Of a DNA stretch of 64,000 bases, positions 37,821 through 46,403 are shown in pieces. The first letter of the stretch is position 1, and every line of letters starts with the position of its first letter. This DNA is from Streptomyces fragilis (GTDB lineage: Bacteria; Actinomycetota; Actinomycetes; Streptomycetales; Streptomycetaceae): assembly GCF_003112515.1 (NCBI RefSeq), contig NZ_BEVZ01000002.1, forward strand, positions 1,426,001 to 1,490,000, read 5' to 3'. The translations under genes were made by a program, and so were the position numbers. Under the pieces are notes generated by a model that did no database searches, was not told the origin of the DNA, and saw only the letters and a list, made by a program, of their open reading frames with translations.

Positions 37821-38627
37821 TCAGGTGTTGACGGCGTGCTCGACGAACCGGCCGCAGACGCGGAACCCCAGGCGGCGGTACACGGGCTCGCCGTCGGACG
37901 ACGCCTGCAGGACCGCGATGCGGTGGTCCCGTTCGCGGGCCGCGTGGAGCGCCGCGAGCGTGATGGCTCCGCCGTAGCCGCGCCGGCGGTGGGCGGCCAA
38001 GGTGGAGATGTTGTAGACGCCGGCGACTCCCGCGTGGTGGAACACCTCGGCGGAGCAGACCGGACGGTTCTCCACGTAGCCCACCAGATACCGGGCCGGG
38101 CAGGACGCGGCCAGCGCCTGGGAAGCGGCCCGGGCGAAGAAGGCGCGGACCGTCTCGGCGGGTGGGTTCCAGTTCGCGGCGAGGACCGTGGCGTAGTCGG
38201 CGAGCTGCTCGGGCGTGGTCACCGTCCGGATGTCCAGACCCCGGACAGAGGGAAGCGGCAGGGCTTCGTCCAGCTCGGCCCACATCGCCGTCTCACGTTC
38301 GGACACCGGCAGGCCGGCCGCCGTCAGGCGGGCGGTGAGGTCTGCCGGTGTCGAGGCAGGGCCCACCCACCAGGAGAATCCGCGGCCGGTGCCGGCCAGC
38401 GTCCCGACGGTCGCGGAGATGCGGGCCGTGGCGTCGGCGGCGGTGAAGCGGGCCGCGGCGACGATGTTGAACGTGTCGTCGTCCAGGCCGCTGTCCGCGA
38501 CCAAGAGGTCAGCGGTCTCCGTGACGGTCGCACCGGACATCCTCCGGTGCAGATGACAGGCGTGCTCCGCCAGGTTCCGTTCCATCTTGTCCGTCAAGTC
38601 GGCCTGGCCGGGGAAGTAGTCGTCCAC
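37821..38627 (-). CDS. GNAT-family N-acetyltransferase
   Basis: About 268 residues. The C-terminal GNAT domain has the acetyl-CoA loop [20 protein letters not shown] (motif A, R-R-x-G-Y-G) and ends with [19 protein letters not shown]. The N-terminal half looks like a degenerate second GNAT-like lobe. The open frame extends to 38837, but GTG 38627 is preferred because GAGG lies 9 bases upstream and the extra N-terminus overlaps the divergent gene's promoter; ATG 38585 is also possible. Substrate unknown. Confidence 0.82.
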   Translation of the reverse strand: MDDYFPGQADLTDKMERNLAEHACHLHRRMSGATVTETADLLVADSGLDDDTFNIVAAARFTAADATARISATVGTLAGTGRGFSWWVGPASTPADLTARLTAAGLPVSERETAMWAELDEALPLPSVRGLDIRTVTTPEQLADYATVLAANWNPPAETVRAFFARAASQALAASCPARYLVGYVENRPVCSAEVFHHAGVAGVYNISTLAAHRRRGYGGAITLAALHAARERDHRIAVLQASSDGEPVYRRLGFRVCGRFVEHAVNT

Positions 38628-38783
38628 AGCGACCGACCTCAGCACGACCGGGCGGACACCGCATGCCATTTTCGGGCGGTACCGGGCCGACGACCAGCAC
38701 GTCCGAGGCGGCGACGCGGGGGCGAACGCCGGCGTCGGGAGCAGCACCGTGACGCCGTCGCGGGGCCCGTCACCGCCACCGAC

Positions 38784-38789
38784 TAGGCT
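38784..38789 (+). promoter_or_regulatory. -10 element of a probable leaderless transcript
   Basis: TAGGCT ends 7 bases before ATG 38797, with no Shine-Dalgarno between, implying transcription starts at the start codon. Confidence 0.5.
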
Positions 38790-38796
38790 GCACGTC

Positions 38797-39234
38797 ATGG
38801 CGCGCCCCTGGATCCTGCCGACACTGTTCCTGCTCATCGGCGCCGCCGCGGCCGCCCGGCGGGCGGCCGGAGGGGAACCCGTCGAGGCGGCCGTGCTCCT
38901 CCTCGTGTTCGTCCTCCTCGCCGGGGTGTGCTCGCCCCTGGTCTTCCCCCGGTCGGTCGACGCGGCGGAGGCGCGACGCCGGAGCGAAGCCGACGGACGG
39001 CCGATCGTCTACTGGCGCCCGGGCTGCACCTATTGCCTGCGGCTCCGGATCCGCCTCGGCCGCAGCGCCCACCGTCTGCACTGGGTCGACATCTGGCGAG
39101 ACCCGGCCGCCGCGGCGGCGGTGCGGGAGGCCAACGGCGGTGACGAGACGGTGCCGACCGTCGTCGTGGCGGGCCGGCCGCACACCAACCCCGACCCGGG
39201 CTGGGTGCGCGCACAGCTCTCCCGTTCCTCCTGA
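38797..39234 (+). CDS. Membrane-anchored glutaredoxin/mycoredoxin-like protein
   Basis: A 145-residue protein. Two N-terminal hydrophobic segments (residues about 5-20 and 28-50) are followed by a thioredoxin-fold domain: [18 protein letters not shown] with a CxxC motif, [29 protein letters not shown] (cis-Pro). This matches actinobacterial mycoredoxins and glutaredoxin-like NrdH relatives that reduce mycothiol mixed disulfides, with an added membrane anchor. Cytosolic or external orientation of the domain is not clear from sequence. Its 3' end converges on the esterase gene across a strong terminator. Confidence 0.85.
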   Translation: MARPWILPTLFLLIGAAAAARRAAGGEPVEAAVLLLVFVLLAGVCSPLVFPRSVDAAEARRRSEADGRPIVYWRPGCTYCLRLRIRLGRSAHRLHWVDIWRDPAAAAAVREANGGDETVPTVVVAGRPHTNPDPGWVRAQLSRSS

Positions 39235-39273
39235 ACACGCACACCCCGCGCAGGCGCAGGCGCACGCGCACTT

Positions 39274-39310
39274 GCCCCGCCTCCGGCGACGCGGACGCCG
39301 GAGGCGGGGC
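39274..39310. terminator. Bidirectional terminator
   Basis: Perfect 14-bp stem (39274-39287 with 39297-39310, GCCCCGCCTCCGGC and complement) around nine bases, between the convergent redoxin and esterase genes. Confidence 0.92.
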
Positions 39311-39339
39311 GGTGGGGGGAACCGCCGGGGGAGAGGCGG

Positions 39340-41136
39340 TCAGGAGGCCGTGCAGGTCAGATTGGACGGAGCCGTGGTGCCTCCGCCGACCGTGTAGCCG
39401 AACGTGACGGTGGCACCGGCGGCCAGCGTGCCGTTCCACGCCATGTTGCGGACCGTCACCGAACCGCTGGTCCCGGTGCTGACGCCGTTCCACAGGCTGG
39501 CGATGCTCTGGCCGGAACCGAGGGTCATGCCGACGGACCAGCCGCTCACCGAGGTGGTGCCGCTGTTCCGGACGGTCACCTCGCCCTGGTAACCGCCGTT
39601 CCAGGAGCTGACCGTGCGGTGCGTGGCCGCGCAGCCCGCGCCCGGGGTGCCGCCGGTGCTCCCGGTGGTGCCGGTCGTGGTCCCGGCCGTGGTGCCCGAG
39701 GTGGTGCCGGCCGTGGTGCCCGAGGTGCTGCCCGACGTCGTCCCCGACGTGGTCCCGCCGGTCGTGCCGCCCGTCGTCGTCCCCGACGTGGTGCCCGAGG
39801 TCGTGCCGGATGTGGACCCACCGGTGGTGCCGCTGGTGGTGCCCGTGCTGGTCCCCCCGGACGTTCCGCCGTCGGCGAGCGTCGGAGTCGTCCAGTCACG
39901 CCAGCCCGACAGGCTGCCGGCCTTGGACCCGGCGATCCGGAAGACCCCCGGCCCGGTCCCCGAGTTCTTCAGGAAGGCGTTGATGCTCTGCGTCATCGGC
40001 GTGCGCCATTCGGAACGGGCGGCGCAGTGGGTGCCGTCCTGCACGTCGGACCAGTACGAGATCGAGCTCTGGGCGCCGAGGGCCCGGTAGACCTCCGCGC
40101 CGCCCAGCGCGGCCACGCTGCCGGACTTGGCGGCCAGCCAGTCGACGTGCGGGTTCTCCATGACGAACAGGCCGCGCGGAGCGATCATGCCGATCATCTC
40201 GTGGGTGTCCACCGGCAGGTTGTTCGGGCTCGAGGTGTACGAGGAGAACGCGTCGCCCAGCCATGGCTGTTCGCCGTAGGCGCTGCTCAGCGACTGCGCC
40301 CCGCTCTCGCCGTTGGCCCCGCGCAGGATCGGCGCGCCGCCGGTGCCCGACTCGACGGGCATGGTCAGCGCGATCCGCTGGTCGAACGCGCCCGCCACGA
40401 AGGCGCCCTTGCCGTACCGGGAGCAGCCGGTGACGCCCAGCGAGTCGCCCTTCAGTACGGCGGCGCCCGACTGCTGGACGACGTCGATGATCCGGCTGAC
40501 ACCCCACGACCAGGCCATCAGCAGACCCGTGGAACTGGTGTTGCCGTACAGGGTGTAGAAGGCGCCCTGCTTGTTGTTCCGGGCGGTGCCCTCACGGCCG
40601 ACCGCGAGCGGGTCGTAGCTGATGACGGCCGCGCCCGCGGCCTTGATCGTGGCGGTGTCCGCCCCGAGCCCGCCGACGACGATCACGGCGGGGAACGGGC
40701 CGCTGCCGGCGGGCAGTTCGACCTTCGCCGAGAAGCTCGCGCTGCGGCCCTGGTCCGACACGTTCACCGTGATGCCGCTGGACGAGACCGTGCCGGACAC
40801 GGTCGGCCTCGCCGGCTTCCGGCCGTAGACGGTGCGCTCGGCCAGCTCCCTGATCTCCGCCCGGCGGCAGCGCCAGTCGGCCTTGCTGGTGATGCGGGTG
40901 CCGTCGATCCGCCGGAACGGGTCGGGCAGCTTGGCGTCCGCACCGGACGGCGTGCTCCCGACGGGGCAGTCCGCCCCCTCGTCCTCGACGGCCGCGGTGG
41001 CTGCGGTCCGGGCGGCCGTGGCCTCGGCCCGGATCGCGGCGTCGGCCCGCGGGTCGAGAGCGGTCAGCACCAGGATGACGGTCGCGGCGAGCGCGGCCAC
41101 GGCCCACGCCCAGGGCCGTTGCAGGTGTAAGCGCAT
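39340..41136 (-). CDS. CE15 glucuronoyl esterase with C-terminal CBM2
   Basis: A 598-residue secreted enzyme. N-terminal signal or anchor helix (WAWAVAALAATVILVLTAL). CE15 alpha/beta-hydrolase domain to about residue 410: nucleophile Ser in TGCSRYGKGA (about residue 239), acid in PVESGTGG (about 262), catalytic His in DGTHCAARSEW. It cleaves esters between lignin alcohols and 4-O-methylglucuronic acid on xylan. A Gly/Ser/Thr linker of about 90 residues with TTSG repeats joins a CBM2 (CAATHRTVSSWNGGYQGEVTVRN to the end). GGAGG lies four bases before ATG 41136. CGAAA-type boxes upstream suggest xylan-linked control. Confidence 0.93.
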   Translation of the reverse strand: MRLHLQRPWAWAVAALAATVILVLTALDPRADAAIRAEATAARTAATAAVEDEGADCPVGSTPSGADAKLPDPFRRIDGTRITSKADWRCRRAEIRELAERTVYGRKPARPTVSGTVSSSGITVNVSDQGRSASFSAKVELPAGSGPFPAVIVVGGLGADTATIKAAGAAVISYDPLAVGREGTARNNKQGAFYTLYGNTSSTGLLMAWSWGVSRIIDVVQQSGAAVLKGDSLGVTGCSRYGKGAFVAGAFDQRIALTMPVESGTGGAPILRGANGESGAQSLSSAYGEQPWLGDAFSSYTSSPNNLPVDTHEMIGMIAPRGLFVMENPHVDWLAAKSGSVAALGGAEVYRALGAQSSISYWSDVQDGTHCAARSEWRTPMTQSINAFLKNSGTGPGVFRIAGSKAGSLSGWRDWTTPTLADGGTSGGTSTGTTSGTTGGSTSGTTSGTTSGTTTGGTTGGTTSGTTSGSTSGTTAGTTSGTTAGTTTGTTGSTGGTPGAGCAATHRTVSSWNGGYQGEVTVRNSGTTSVSGWSVGMTLGSGQSIASLWNGVSTGTSGSVTVRNMAWNGTLAAGATVTFGYTVGGGTTAPSNLTCTAS

Positions 41137-41305
41137 AGGACCTCCAAAGGAGGGCGCACGGCCGGGCAAGGGTGTCCCGGGGGTGCGCCAGGTGGGGGGA
41201 ACGGTGCGCTCCGGCCCGGTGGAGCTCCTCGGCGCCGGAGAGGCACCTCCTGCCCGGCGGGGCGCGCGGGCTGCTGGCGGCGCCCGGCCGAGAGGAAGGG
41301 CTCCC

Positions 41306-41334
41306 AGGCTAGGAACGCGGCCGGGGCGTGACAA
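41306..41334 (-). promoter_or_regulatory. Promoter of the glucuronoyl esterase gene
   Basis: On the minus strand TTGTCA (41334-41329) and TAGCCT (41311-41306), 17 bp apart, giving a 5' leader of about 160 nt. Confidence 0.6.
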
Positions 41335-41489
41335 CGCTCCGGTGCCACCCGTCTCAGGTTGGCCGTTCTGCCCCTCCTGCCCGCGGTGTCGCCGGCCGCC
41401 CCAGCCGGGCGGATCGGCGGAAACCGGGCTGCTGGAGCCCTCTCGCCCTGCCGTGCGAAGGAACCATTCGGCCACATCCAGGACAAGAC

Positions 41490-41510
41490 CGAAACTTTCC
41501 GAATGTTTCG
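41490..41510. promoter_or_regulatory. CGAAA-type repeat, candidate xylan-regulon operator
   Basis: Two abutting imperfect 11-mers, CGAAACTTTCC and CGAATGTTTCG; together they also form an inverted repeat (CCGAAAC...GTTTCGG). Repeated CGAAA elements some 200-400 bp upstream of xylanase start codons are known in streptomycetes; this one is 354 bp upstream of the esterase start. Confidence 0.65.
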
Positions 41511-41802
41511 GACGCGCTCCCGGTCGGCCGGCTACCCCGCGACGGGCAGTTCCCGGGCCCAGCGCCTGGCCGCGATCCTGACGTCCCTCAGCGCGGCGTG
41601 GAACTCGTGGCGGTGGTCCTGGCCGAGGTTGAGGGGCAGGTCGGTGTGGGGCACATCTGTGAGGGCCCGGACGAAGCGCGATGCCGCCGGATGCCGGGGG
41701 GACGGTGACGGGTACGGTTACGGGCCTGATGTCGTGTCATCGCCGACAGGGGGCGTGGTGGGGGCGGTGGGGGAGCTCGCGGGTGCGGCCGGACCGGGAC
41801 GC
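41511..41802. other. Intergenic region upstream of the HNH gene
   Basis: About 290 bp. The HNH frame stays open through it, but codons before ATG 41803 (or GTG 41755) do not look like the family. No further element identified. Confidence 0.5.
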
Positions 41803-42720
41803 ATGACGCGCGAGGAGTTGACGCACCGTCTGTCGAGGCTGCGGCGCGCCTCCGTCGGTGGCCGCCGGGCGCCGCACAAGCCGCTGCTCGTGCTCTGGCT
41901 GCTGGGCCGGTTCGCGGAGACGGGGAGCACCGCGGTGTCGTACGAGAGCGCGGAGGAGCCGGTCAGCAGGCTGATCAACGACTTCGGCCCGGTGGTCAGG
42001 AGCCCGGCGACGGCTCGGCAGCGGGCCGCGATGCCGTTCGTGCACCTCGAGCGGGAGCTGTGGGACCTGCGGGACAAGGACGGCGAGGAGATCGGGTCCG
42101 CGGCTCCCGAGCGGGGCGGGTGGCTGCGGGAGCGGGGAGCGCACGGCCGGCTGCGGCCGGAGGTCGAGCTGCTGCTGTCCGAGCCGGGCGTGCTCGGACA
42201 GGCCGTGCGTCTGCTGCTGGACCAGCACTTCACCACCGCCCTGGAGACGGTGATCTGCGACGCGATTGGCCTGGACCCGGCGGGACCGGCCGACGCAGCC
42301 GAGCGGCCCGCCGGGCTCCGCAGGCGCCGGCGGGCCGGCTTCACGGAGGAAGTGCTGCAGGCGTACGCGTATGCCTGCGCGTTCTGCGGATTCGACGGCG
42401 CGCTCGGCCGGAACCCCGTCGGACTGGAGGCCGCCCACGTGCGCTGGCACAGCCAGGACGGACCTGACGAGGTCGGCAACGGGCTCGCCCTCTGCTCGCT
42501 GCACCACACCCTCTTCGACGTCGGTGTCCTGGGTCTCCTGCCCGACCTGCGCATCCAGGTCTCGCCCCTGTACGTGGCCCGGAACGCGGCGGGGAGGGCG
42601 ACGGACCTGCTCCACGGTCAGCCGGTGGCGCTCCCTCGGCCCGGCAGGCCGCGCCCGGATCCGCGGCACGTCGACTGGCACGCGCGGCAGGTGTTCAAGA
42701 GCGCCGCCGCCGCGGCGTAG
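41803..42720 (+). CDS. SBD-HNH endonuclease, McrA-type, phosphorothioate-DNA restriction
   Basis: About 305 residues. The N-terminal half matches the sulfur-binding domain of McrA-type enzymes (GGRRAPHKPLLVLWLLGRF, EEPVSRLINDFGPV, MPFVHLERELWDL), which reads phosphorothioate-modified DNA. The C-terminal HNH nuclease has CAFCG, EAAHVRWHSQDGPDEVGNGLALCSLHHTLFD: paired Cys for zinc and the catalytic HNH His residues. Layout SBD-HNH without an SRA domain resembles SprMcrA. It would cut phosphorothioated (and perhaps methylated) foreign DNA. ATG 41803 matches the family's short lead before the SBD; GTG 41755 is an alternative with a better RBS. Confidence 0.85.
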   Translation: MTREELTHRLSRLRRASVGGRRAPHKPLLVLWLLGRFAETGSTAVSYESAEEPVSRLINDFGPVVRSPATARQRAAMPFVHLERELWDLRDKDGEEIGSAAPERGGWLRERGAHGRLRPEVELLLSEPGVLGQAVRLLLDQHFTTALETVICDAIGLDPAGPADAAERPAGLRRRRRAGFTEEVLQAYAYACAFCGFDGALGRNPVGLEAAHVRWHSQDGPDEVGNGLALCSLHHTLFDVGVLGLLPDLRIQVSPLYVARNAAGRATDLLHGQPVALPRPGRPRPDPRHVDWHARQVFKSAAAAA

Positions 42721-42734
42721 GGCGCCCCGCCCGC

Positions 42735-42762
42735 GGGAGCGGGGTGGGCCGGCTCCGCTCCC
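42735..42762 (+). terminator. Terminator after the HNH gene
   Basis: GGGAGCGG (42735-42742) and CCGCTCCC (42755-42762) around a 12-base loop, 15 bp after the stop. Confidence 0.65.
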
Positions 42763-42873
42763 GGTTCGCCTGCCGTTCGGCGCACAACCATCGGCCGTTT
42801 CCGTGTGTCTCCCAGGTGAGGCACACCCGCGCGCACCGCGCCCCGCCCTCGTCCGCTTCCCCAGGAGGAAACC

Positions 42874-44349
42874 ATGGCGCTCCGCCGACCCGCCATCTCG
42901 ACCGCGGTGGCCGCCGCCCTGATCGGGTCGCTCGGCGTCCCGGTCCTCGCGGGCACCGCCTCCGCGGAGGCAGCCGCCTCCACCGTGCGTGAGGACTTCG
43001 ACGGGGACGGCTACCAGGACGTCGCCGTCGCCGCTCCCGGTGCGCAGGTGGGCGGCCACACGCTGGCCGGCCACCTCACGATCAGCTACGGCTCGGCGCA
43101 CGGGATCGATCCCGCGCGGACGACGACCATCAGCCAGGACACCGCCGGGGTCCCCGGCGCGTCCGGCGAGAACAAGGTCTTCGGCTACGCGCTGGAGGCC
43201 CGCGACCTGGACGGCGACGGCCTGACCGACCTGGCCGTCGCCACCCGCGACCACCAGGTGGAGACCAACGTCAGCGGTTCCGTCGTCGTGCTGTGGGGCC
43301 GGACGGCCGGGATCTCCGGCCAGGGCGCCGTCAGGATCGCCGCACCGGCGAACTCCGAGGTCGGCGAGGACCTCTCCGTCGGCGACTTCGACCACGACGG
43401 CCACGCCGACCTGTTCATGCGCCACGGCGACGACTACGACTACCACGACGTGCTGTACGGCCCCATCGGCCGCGACGGCGTCCCCGCCCGGGAGCAGCAG
43501 TTGCTGGTGTACAGCACCGACAACGACATCAACTCCACCGCCGTCGGCGACTTCAACGGCGACGGCACCGAGGACCTCGCCACCTTCTACGTCTACGAGA
43601 ACCACGCCGAGGGCGGCAAGCTGTGGCTCGGCGGCGCGGACGGCCTGTCCACGGTCCCGCAGAGGCTGTCCTCCGCGTCCAGCACCGCCGTCGCCGACTT
43701 CGACCGCGACGGCTACGCGGACCTCGCCACCCGGGTCTTTCCCAACGGCATCACCGAGAACCTCGACGAGGACCCCGGCACCGTAAAGATCTTCTACGGT
43801 TCCGCGTCCGGACCGAGCGCGACGCGCACCCGGACGATCACACAGAACACGTCGGGCGTGCCGGGAGTCAGCGAGAAGGGCGACGAGTTCGGCGGACGGC
43901 TGAGCGCGGGCGACGTCAACGGAGACGGCTACCCCGACCTCGCCGTCGGCGTCCCGGGCGAGGCGATCGGCTCCAAGGCGAGGGCCGGCGCCGTGGTGGT
44001 GCTCAAGGGCGGCAAGGGCGGGCTCACCGGCACCGGCGCCCAGGCCTTCCACCAGGACACCACGGGAGTCCCGGGTGTCGCGGAGTCCGGCGACGTGTTC
44101 GGCGGCTCGGCGCGGCTGCTCGACGTGACGGGCGACGACAAGGCCGACCTCGTCGCCGGCGCACCCGGCGAGAACCTGGGCGCCGTCGTGAACGGCGGCG
44201 CGGTCTGGCAACTGCGCGGCGCCGCATCCGGTGTGACCGCATCCACGTCGGTTGCCGTGAACCCGGTCGACATCGGGGCGCCGGCGTCGAGGGCGTGGTT
44301 CGGCTGGAACCTGAGCGGCGACAACGGCCCGAGTGTGGTGATCCCGTAG
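42874..44349 (+). CDS. Secreted FG-GAP / VCBS repeat protein
   Basis: A 491-residue protein with a Sec signal peptide (STAVAAALIGSLGVPVLAGTASAEA; cleavage near residue 32) and about seven FG-GAP blades of a beta-propeller. Each blade carries a calcium loop of the DxDxDG type: DFDGDGYQDVAV, DLDGDGLTDLAV, DFDHDGHADLF, DFNGDGTEDLA, DFDRDGYADLA, DVNGDGYPDLAV, DVTGDDKADLV. Blades often end in VAAPGA/AVGVPGE/AGAPGE. Such extracellular propellers bind ligands or phospholipids, or act as accessory domains; no enzymatic motif is present. Many homologues occur in streptomycetes with unknown roles. Confidence 0.92.
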   Translation: MALRRPAISTAVAAALIGSLGVPVLAGTASAEAAASTVREDFDGDGYQDVAVAAPGAQVGGHTLAGHLTISYGSAHGIDPARTTTISQDTAGVPGASGENKVFGYALEARDLDGDGLTDLAVATRDHQVETNVSGSVVVLWGRTAGISGQGAVRIAAPANSEVGEDLSVGDFDHDGHADLFMRHGDDYDYHDVLYGPIGRDGVPAREQQLLVYSTDNDINSTAVGDFNGDGTEDLATFYVYENHAEGGKLWLGGADGLSTVPQRLSSASSTAVADFDRDGYADLATRVFPNGITENLDEDPGTVKIFYGSASGPSATRTRTITQNTSGVPGVSEKGDEFGGRLSAGDVNGDGYPDLAVGVPGEAIGSKARAGAVVVLKGGKGGLTGTGAQAFHQDTTGVPGVAESGDVFGGSARLLDVTGDDKADLVAGAPGENLGAVVNGGAVWQLRGAASGVTASTSVAVNPVDIGAPASRAWFGWNLSGDNGPSVVIP

Positions 44350-44398
44350 CACCCTCGGGCGGGCGGCAACGTGCGCTGCCCGTACACCCGTTGACGTG

Positions 44399-44431
44399 AG
44401 CCGCGTCCCGATTCCCGTACGGGGCGCGGCT
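44399..44431 (+). terminator. Terminator after the FG-GAP gene
   Basis: AGCCGCGTCCC (44399-44409) pairs with GGGGCGCGGCT (44421-44431), one G-U pair, followed by TTTC. It lies just before a separate small gene. Confidence 0.85.
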
Positions 44432-44454
44432 TTCGGGAGTGACACAATGCCCGT

Positions 44455-44832
44455 ATGGATCACGCTGCAGCACGTTCGTGGACCGAATCCTGGGTGACGG
44501 CCTGGAACAGTCACGACCTGGAGGCGCTGCTGGCGCACTTCACCGAGGACGTGACCTTCCGGTCGCCGGTGGCCGCGCAACTGCTCGGCGGCGACGGGGT
44601 CGTACGCGGCAAGGAGGCGCTGCGCGCCTACTGGGCCGAGGGTCTCCGCCGCATCCCCGACCTGCGGTTCGAGGTGGTCGGCACCTATGTCGGCGTGGAC
44701 TGCCTGGTCGTCAACTGCCGCAACCAGAAGGGCGGACTCGTCAACGAGGTCCTGATCTTCGACGGCCCGCTGGTCCGCGAGGGCTACGGCACCTACCTCG
44801 GCGACGACGCCGACCCGGCCGGGACGCGGTAG
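44455..44832 (+). CDS. SnoaL-like / NTF2-fold protein
   Basis: A 125-residue NTF2-like protein: SWVTAWNSHDLEALLAHFTEDVTFRSPV, then GKEALRAYWAEGLRRIPDLRFEVVG and a closing sheet. It belongs to the SnoaL-like group that includes isomerases, dehydratases and hydrolases; no reaction can be assigned. It is unrelated at close range to the SnoaL-like gene at 15440. CACAAT (44443-44448) just before the ATG may be a -10 for a leaderless transcript. Confidence 0.82.
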   Translation: MDHAAARSWTESWVTAWNSHDLEALLAHFTEDVTFRSPVAAQLLGGDGVVRGKEALRAYWAEGLRRIPDLRFEVVGTYVGVDCLVVNCRNQKGGLVNEVLIFDGPLVREGYGTYLGDDADPAGTR

Positions 44833-44878
44833 ACGCCGCGCGGTACACCGCCTGCCCCGCCTGTCCTCTTCTGCGACG

Positions 44879-45220
44879 ATGGCTCGCATGGACGAGGAAG
44901 TCATCCCCATTCTCCACGTCGAGGACGCTGCGGCGTCGGTCGCCTGGTACGAGCGGCTGGGCTTCGCCAAGCAGTGGGAACACCGCTTCGCACCGGGACT
45001 TCCCACGTTCGTCGAAGTCGCCCGGGGCGGGGTGCGGGTGTTCCTGTCGGAGCACGAGGGCGATGCCCGCCCGGACACGTTGGTCTACCTCCGCGTCCGT
45101 GACGTCGAGGCGATCGCCTCCGAGTTCGGTGCGCAGGTGACGGACGCGCCGTGGGGGCGGGAGATCGAGCTGCGCGACCCCGACGGCAACCGCCTGCGGA
45201 TCGGCACCCCCACGCAGTGA
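44879..45220 (+). CDS. VOC / glyoxalase-bleomycin-resistance superfamily protein
   Basis: A 113-residue single-domain vicinal-oxygen-chelate protein: VIPILHVEDAAASVAWYERLGFAKQWEHRF at the start and WGREIELRDPDGNRLRIG at the end, the paired beta-alpha-beta-beta-beta pattern. Its length and sequence style match bleomycin-resistance-like binding proteins. No antibiotic specificity can be claimed. A start three codons later (MDEEV) is possible. It follows the SnoaL-like gene by 46 bp in the same direction. Confidence 0.88.
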   Translation: MARMDEEVIPILHVEDAAASVAWYERLGFAKQWEHRFAPGLPTFVEVARGGVRVFLSEHEGDARPDTLVYLRVRDVEAIASEFGAQVTDAPWGREIELRDPDGNRLRIGTPTQ

Positions 45221-45279
45221 CCGTCGCCGGCAGCGCGCGGCCGGGAAGCGGTGCCGGGCGGAAGTGGCCTCGTGCGGCC

Positions 45280-45564
45280 TCAGGTGGCGGAACGGACTTC
45301 GAACCCCAGCCTCCGCAGGTGGTCGACCGTGTGGCCGTTGACGCCTCCGGAGAATTCCCCGGGCGCCAGCGGGTCGCGGCCGGCCAGGAAGCCGTGCGCC
45401 ACGCCGAGGATCGCCTTGGAGTCGTAGTCCCGGCCCTCGTGGACCAAGAGGTACTGGCGTGATCGGCCGAAGCCGTGATGTTCGAGGAAGGCGTCCCGCC
45501 CGAGCCGGTCGTACTCGCGGATTGCCTGCTCCACCGCAGTGCGGGTGATGTCTGCCAGCGCCAT
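45280..45564 (-). CDS. Solitary ScoMcrA-type N-terminal head domain protein
   Basis: A 94-residue protein that is only a head domain like that at the N-terminus of the ScoMcrA restriction enzyme: ITRTAVEQAIREYDRLGRDAFLEHHGFGRSRQYLLVHEGRDYDSKAILGVAHGFLAGR, ending LAPGEFSGG and HLRRLGFEV. The domain normally precedes an SRA/SBD/HNH core; here it ends with a stop. No following SBD or HNH segment is present. An SBD-HNH protein lies 2.6 kb away. It could be a remnant, a stand-alone DNA-binding partner or an antagonist. Good start (ATG 45564) and codon use argue against simple decay. Confidence 0.75.
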   Translation of the reverse strand: MALADITRTAVEQAIREYDRLGRDAFLEHHGFGRSRQYLLVHEGRDYDSKAILGVAHGFLAGRDPLAPGEFSGGVNGHTVDHLRRLGFEVRSAT

Positions 45565-45789
45565 GGGCTCAGACTATGCCGGACTCCCGTGCGTGACGTC
45601 GGAGTTGACGGAACCCGGCGGCGGGGCGCGGCGGCAGAGCATGGCGGCAGGGCGTGGCCGGAACGGCCACCGACGGAAATGATCTCGTCCGCGGGCGGCT
45701 GCTCCGCTACGCTGCGCCACTGTTCATCCGCTGGGGGCCGGTGTGCGGGGCCCGCCCGCGGTTCCCCGTGATGAGAGTGGGTCGCGTTC

Positions 45790-46170
45790 ATGGCGTGTCG
45801 TATCGGCGAGCTGGTCCTCGGTTGCCGCGAGCCGGAGGTGCTGGCACGGTTCTGGTGCGAGGTCCTCGACTTCGTCGTCCTCGGGCGTGAGGACGACGGG
45901 TCCATGGAGATCGGGCCGCGCGAGGGGTTCGGCGGTCCGCAGCCGACGCTGTTCCTCAGCCGCAGGGACGAGCCGGAGCAGGGGAAGTCCCGCCTGCACA
46001 TCGACGTCAACCCCACCGACCGCGACCAGGACGCCGAACTCGAGCGTCTCCTGGCCCTCGGCGCCCGCCGGGCCGAGATCGGCCAGACGGGCGACGAGCA
46101 GTGGCACGTCCTCGCCGACCCGGAGGGCAACGAGTTCTGCCTGCTCAAGGGGCGCATCGACCCGGTCTGA
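45790..46170 (+). CDS. VOC-family protein, glyoxalase-like
   Basis: A 126-residue protein: RIGELVLGCREPEVLARFWCEVLDFVVLGRE, then QPTLFLSRRDEPEQGKSRLHIDVNPTDRDQDAELERLLALGARRAEIGQ and EQWHVLADPEGNEFCLL. This is the Glyoxalase_6 style common in actinobacteria, with an uncharacterised role. It has no close relation to the VOC gene at 44879. Confidence 0.88.
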   Translation: MACRIGELVLGCREPEVLARFWCEVLDFVVLGREDDGSMEIGPREGFGGPQPTLFLSRRDEPEQGKSRLHIDVNPTDRDQDAELERLLALGARRAEIGQTGDEQWHVLADPEGNEFCLLKGRIDPV

Positions 46171-46191
46171 CCCCTGACCTCCCGTGTGGTG

Positions 46192-46203
46192 ACGACATGT
46201 CGT
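46192..46203. promoter_or_regulatory. Perfect 12-bp palindrome ACGACATGTCGT
   Basis: ACGACATGTCGT lies between the VOC gene and the hydrolase, 201 bp before the latter. Candidate operator or short hairpin; nothing adjoining identifies its ligand. Confidence 0.35.
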
Positions 46204-46403
46204 TTCGTCGACATCGCAGGAGTCGGCCTTCAGCGCGGACGGCGCTCTTTCCAACAACGGGTCAGGTCGGGACAATGAGGCCCCAATCGGTGCCGTCGGG
46301 TCCACGCCCGGGCGCGTCCCCGGACGCGGCCGTGGGCGGGTCCGGCGCGCGCCCCTGTTGACGCCGGCGTCCACCGCGGCGTCCTGGCGGAAGGACGAGC
46401 GGC

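Noticed and set aside
39619..41130. 503-codon plus-strand frame opposite the esterase
   Set aside because: Low complexity, antisense to a well-supported CE15-CBM2 gene.
41737..45078. 1113-codon minus-strand frame
   Set aside because: It is antisense to the HNH, FG-GAP and SnoaL-like genes. Its regular sequence only mirrors the FG-GAP repeats.
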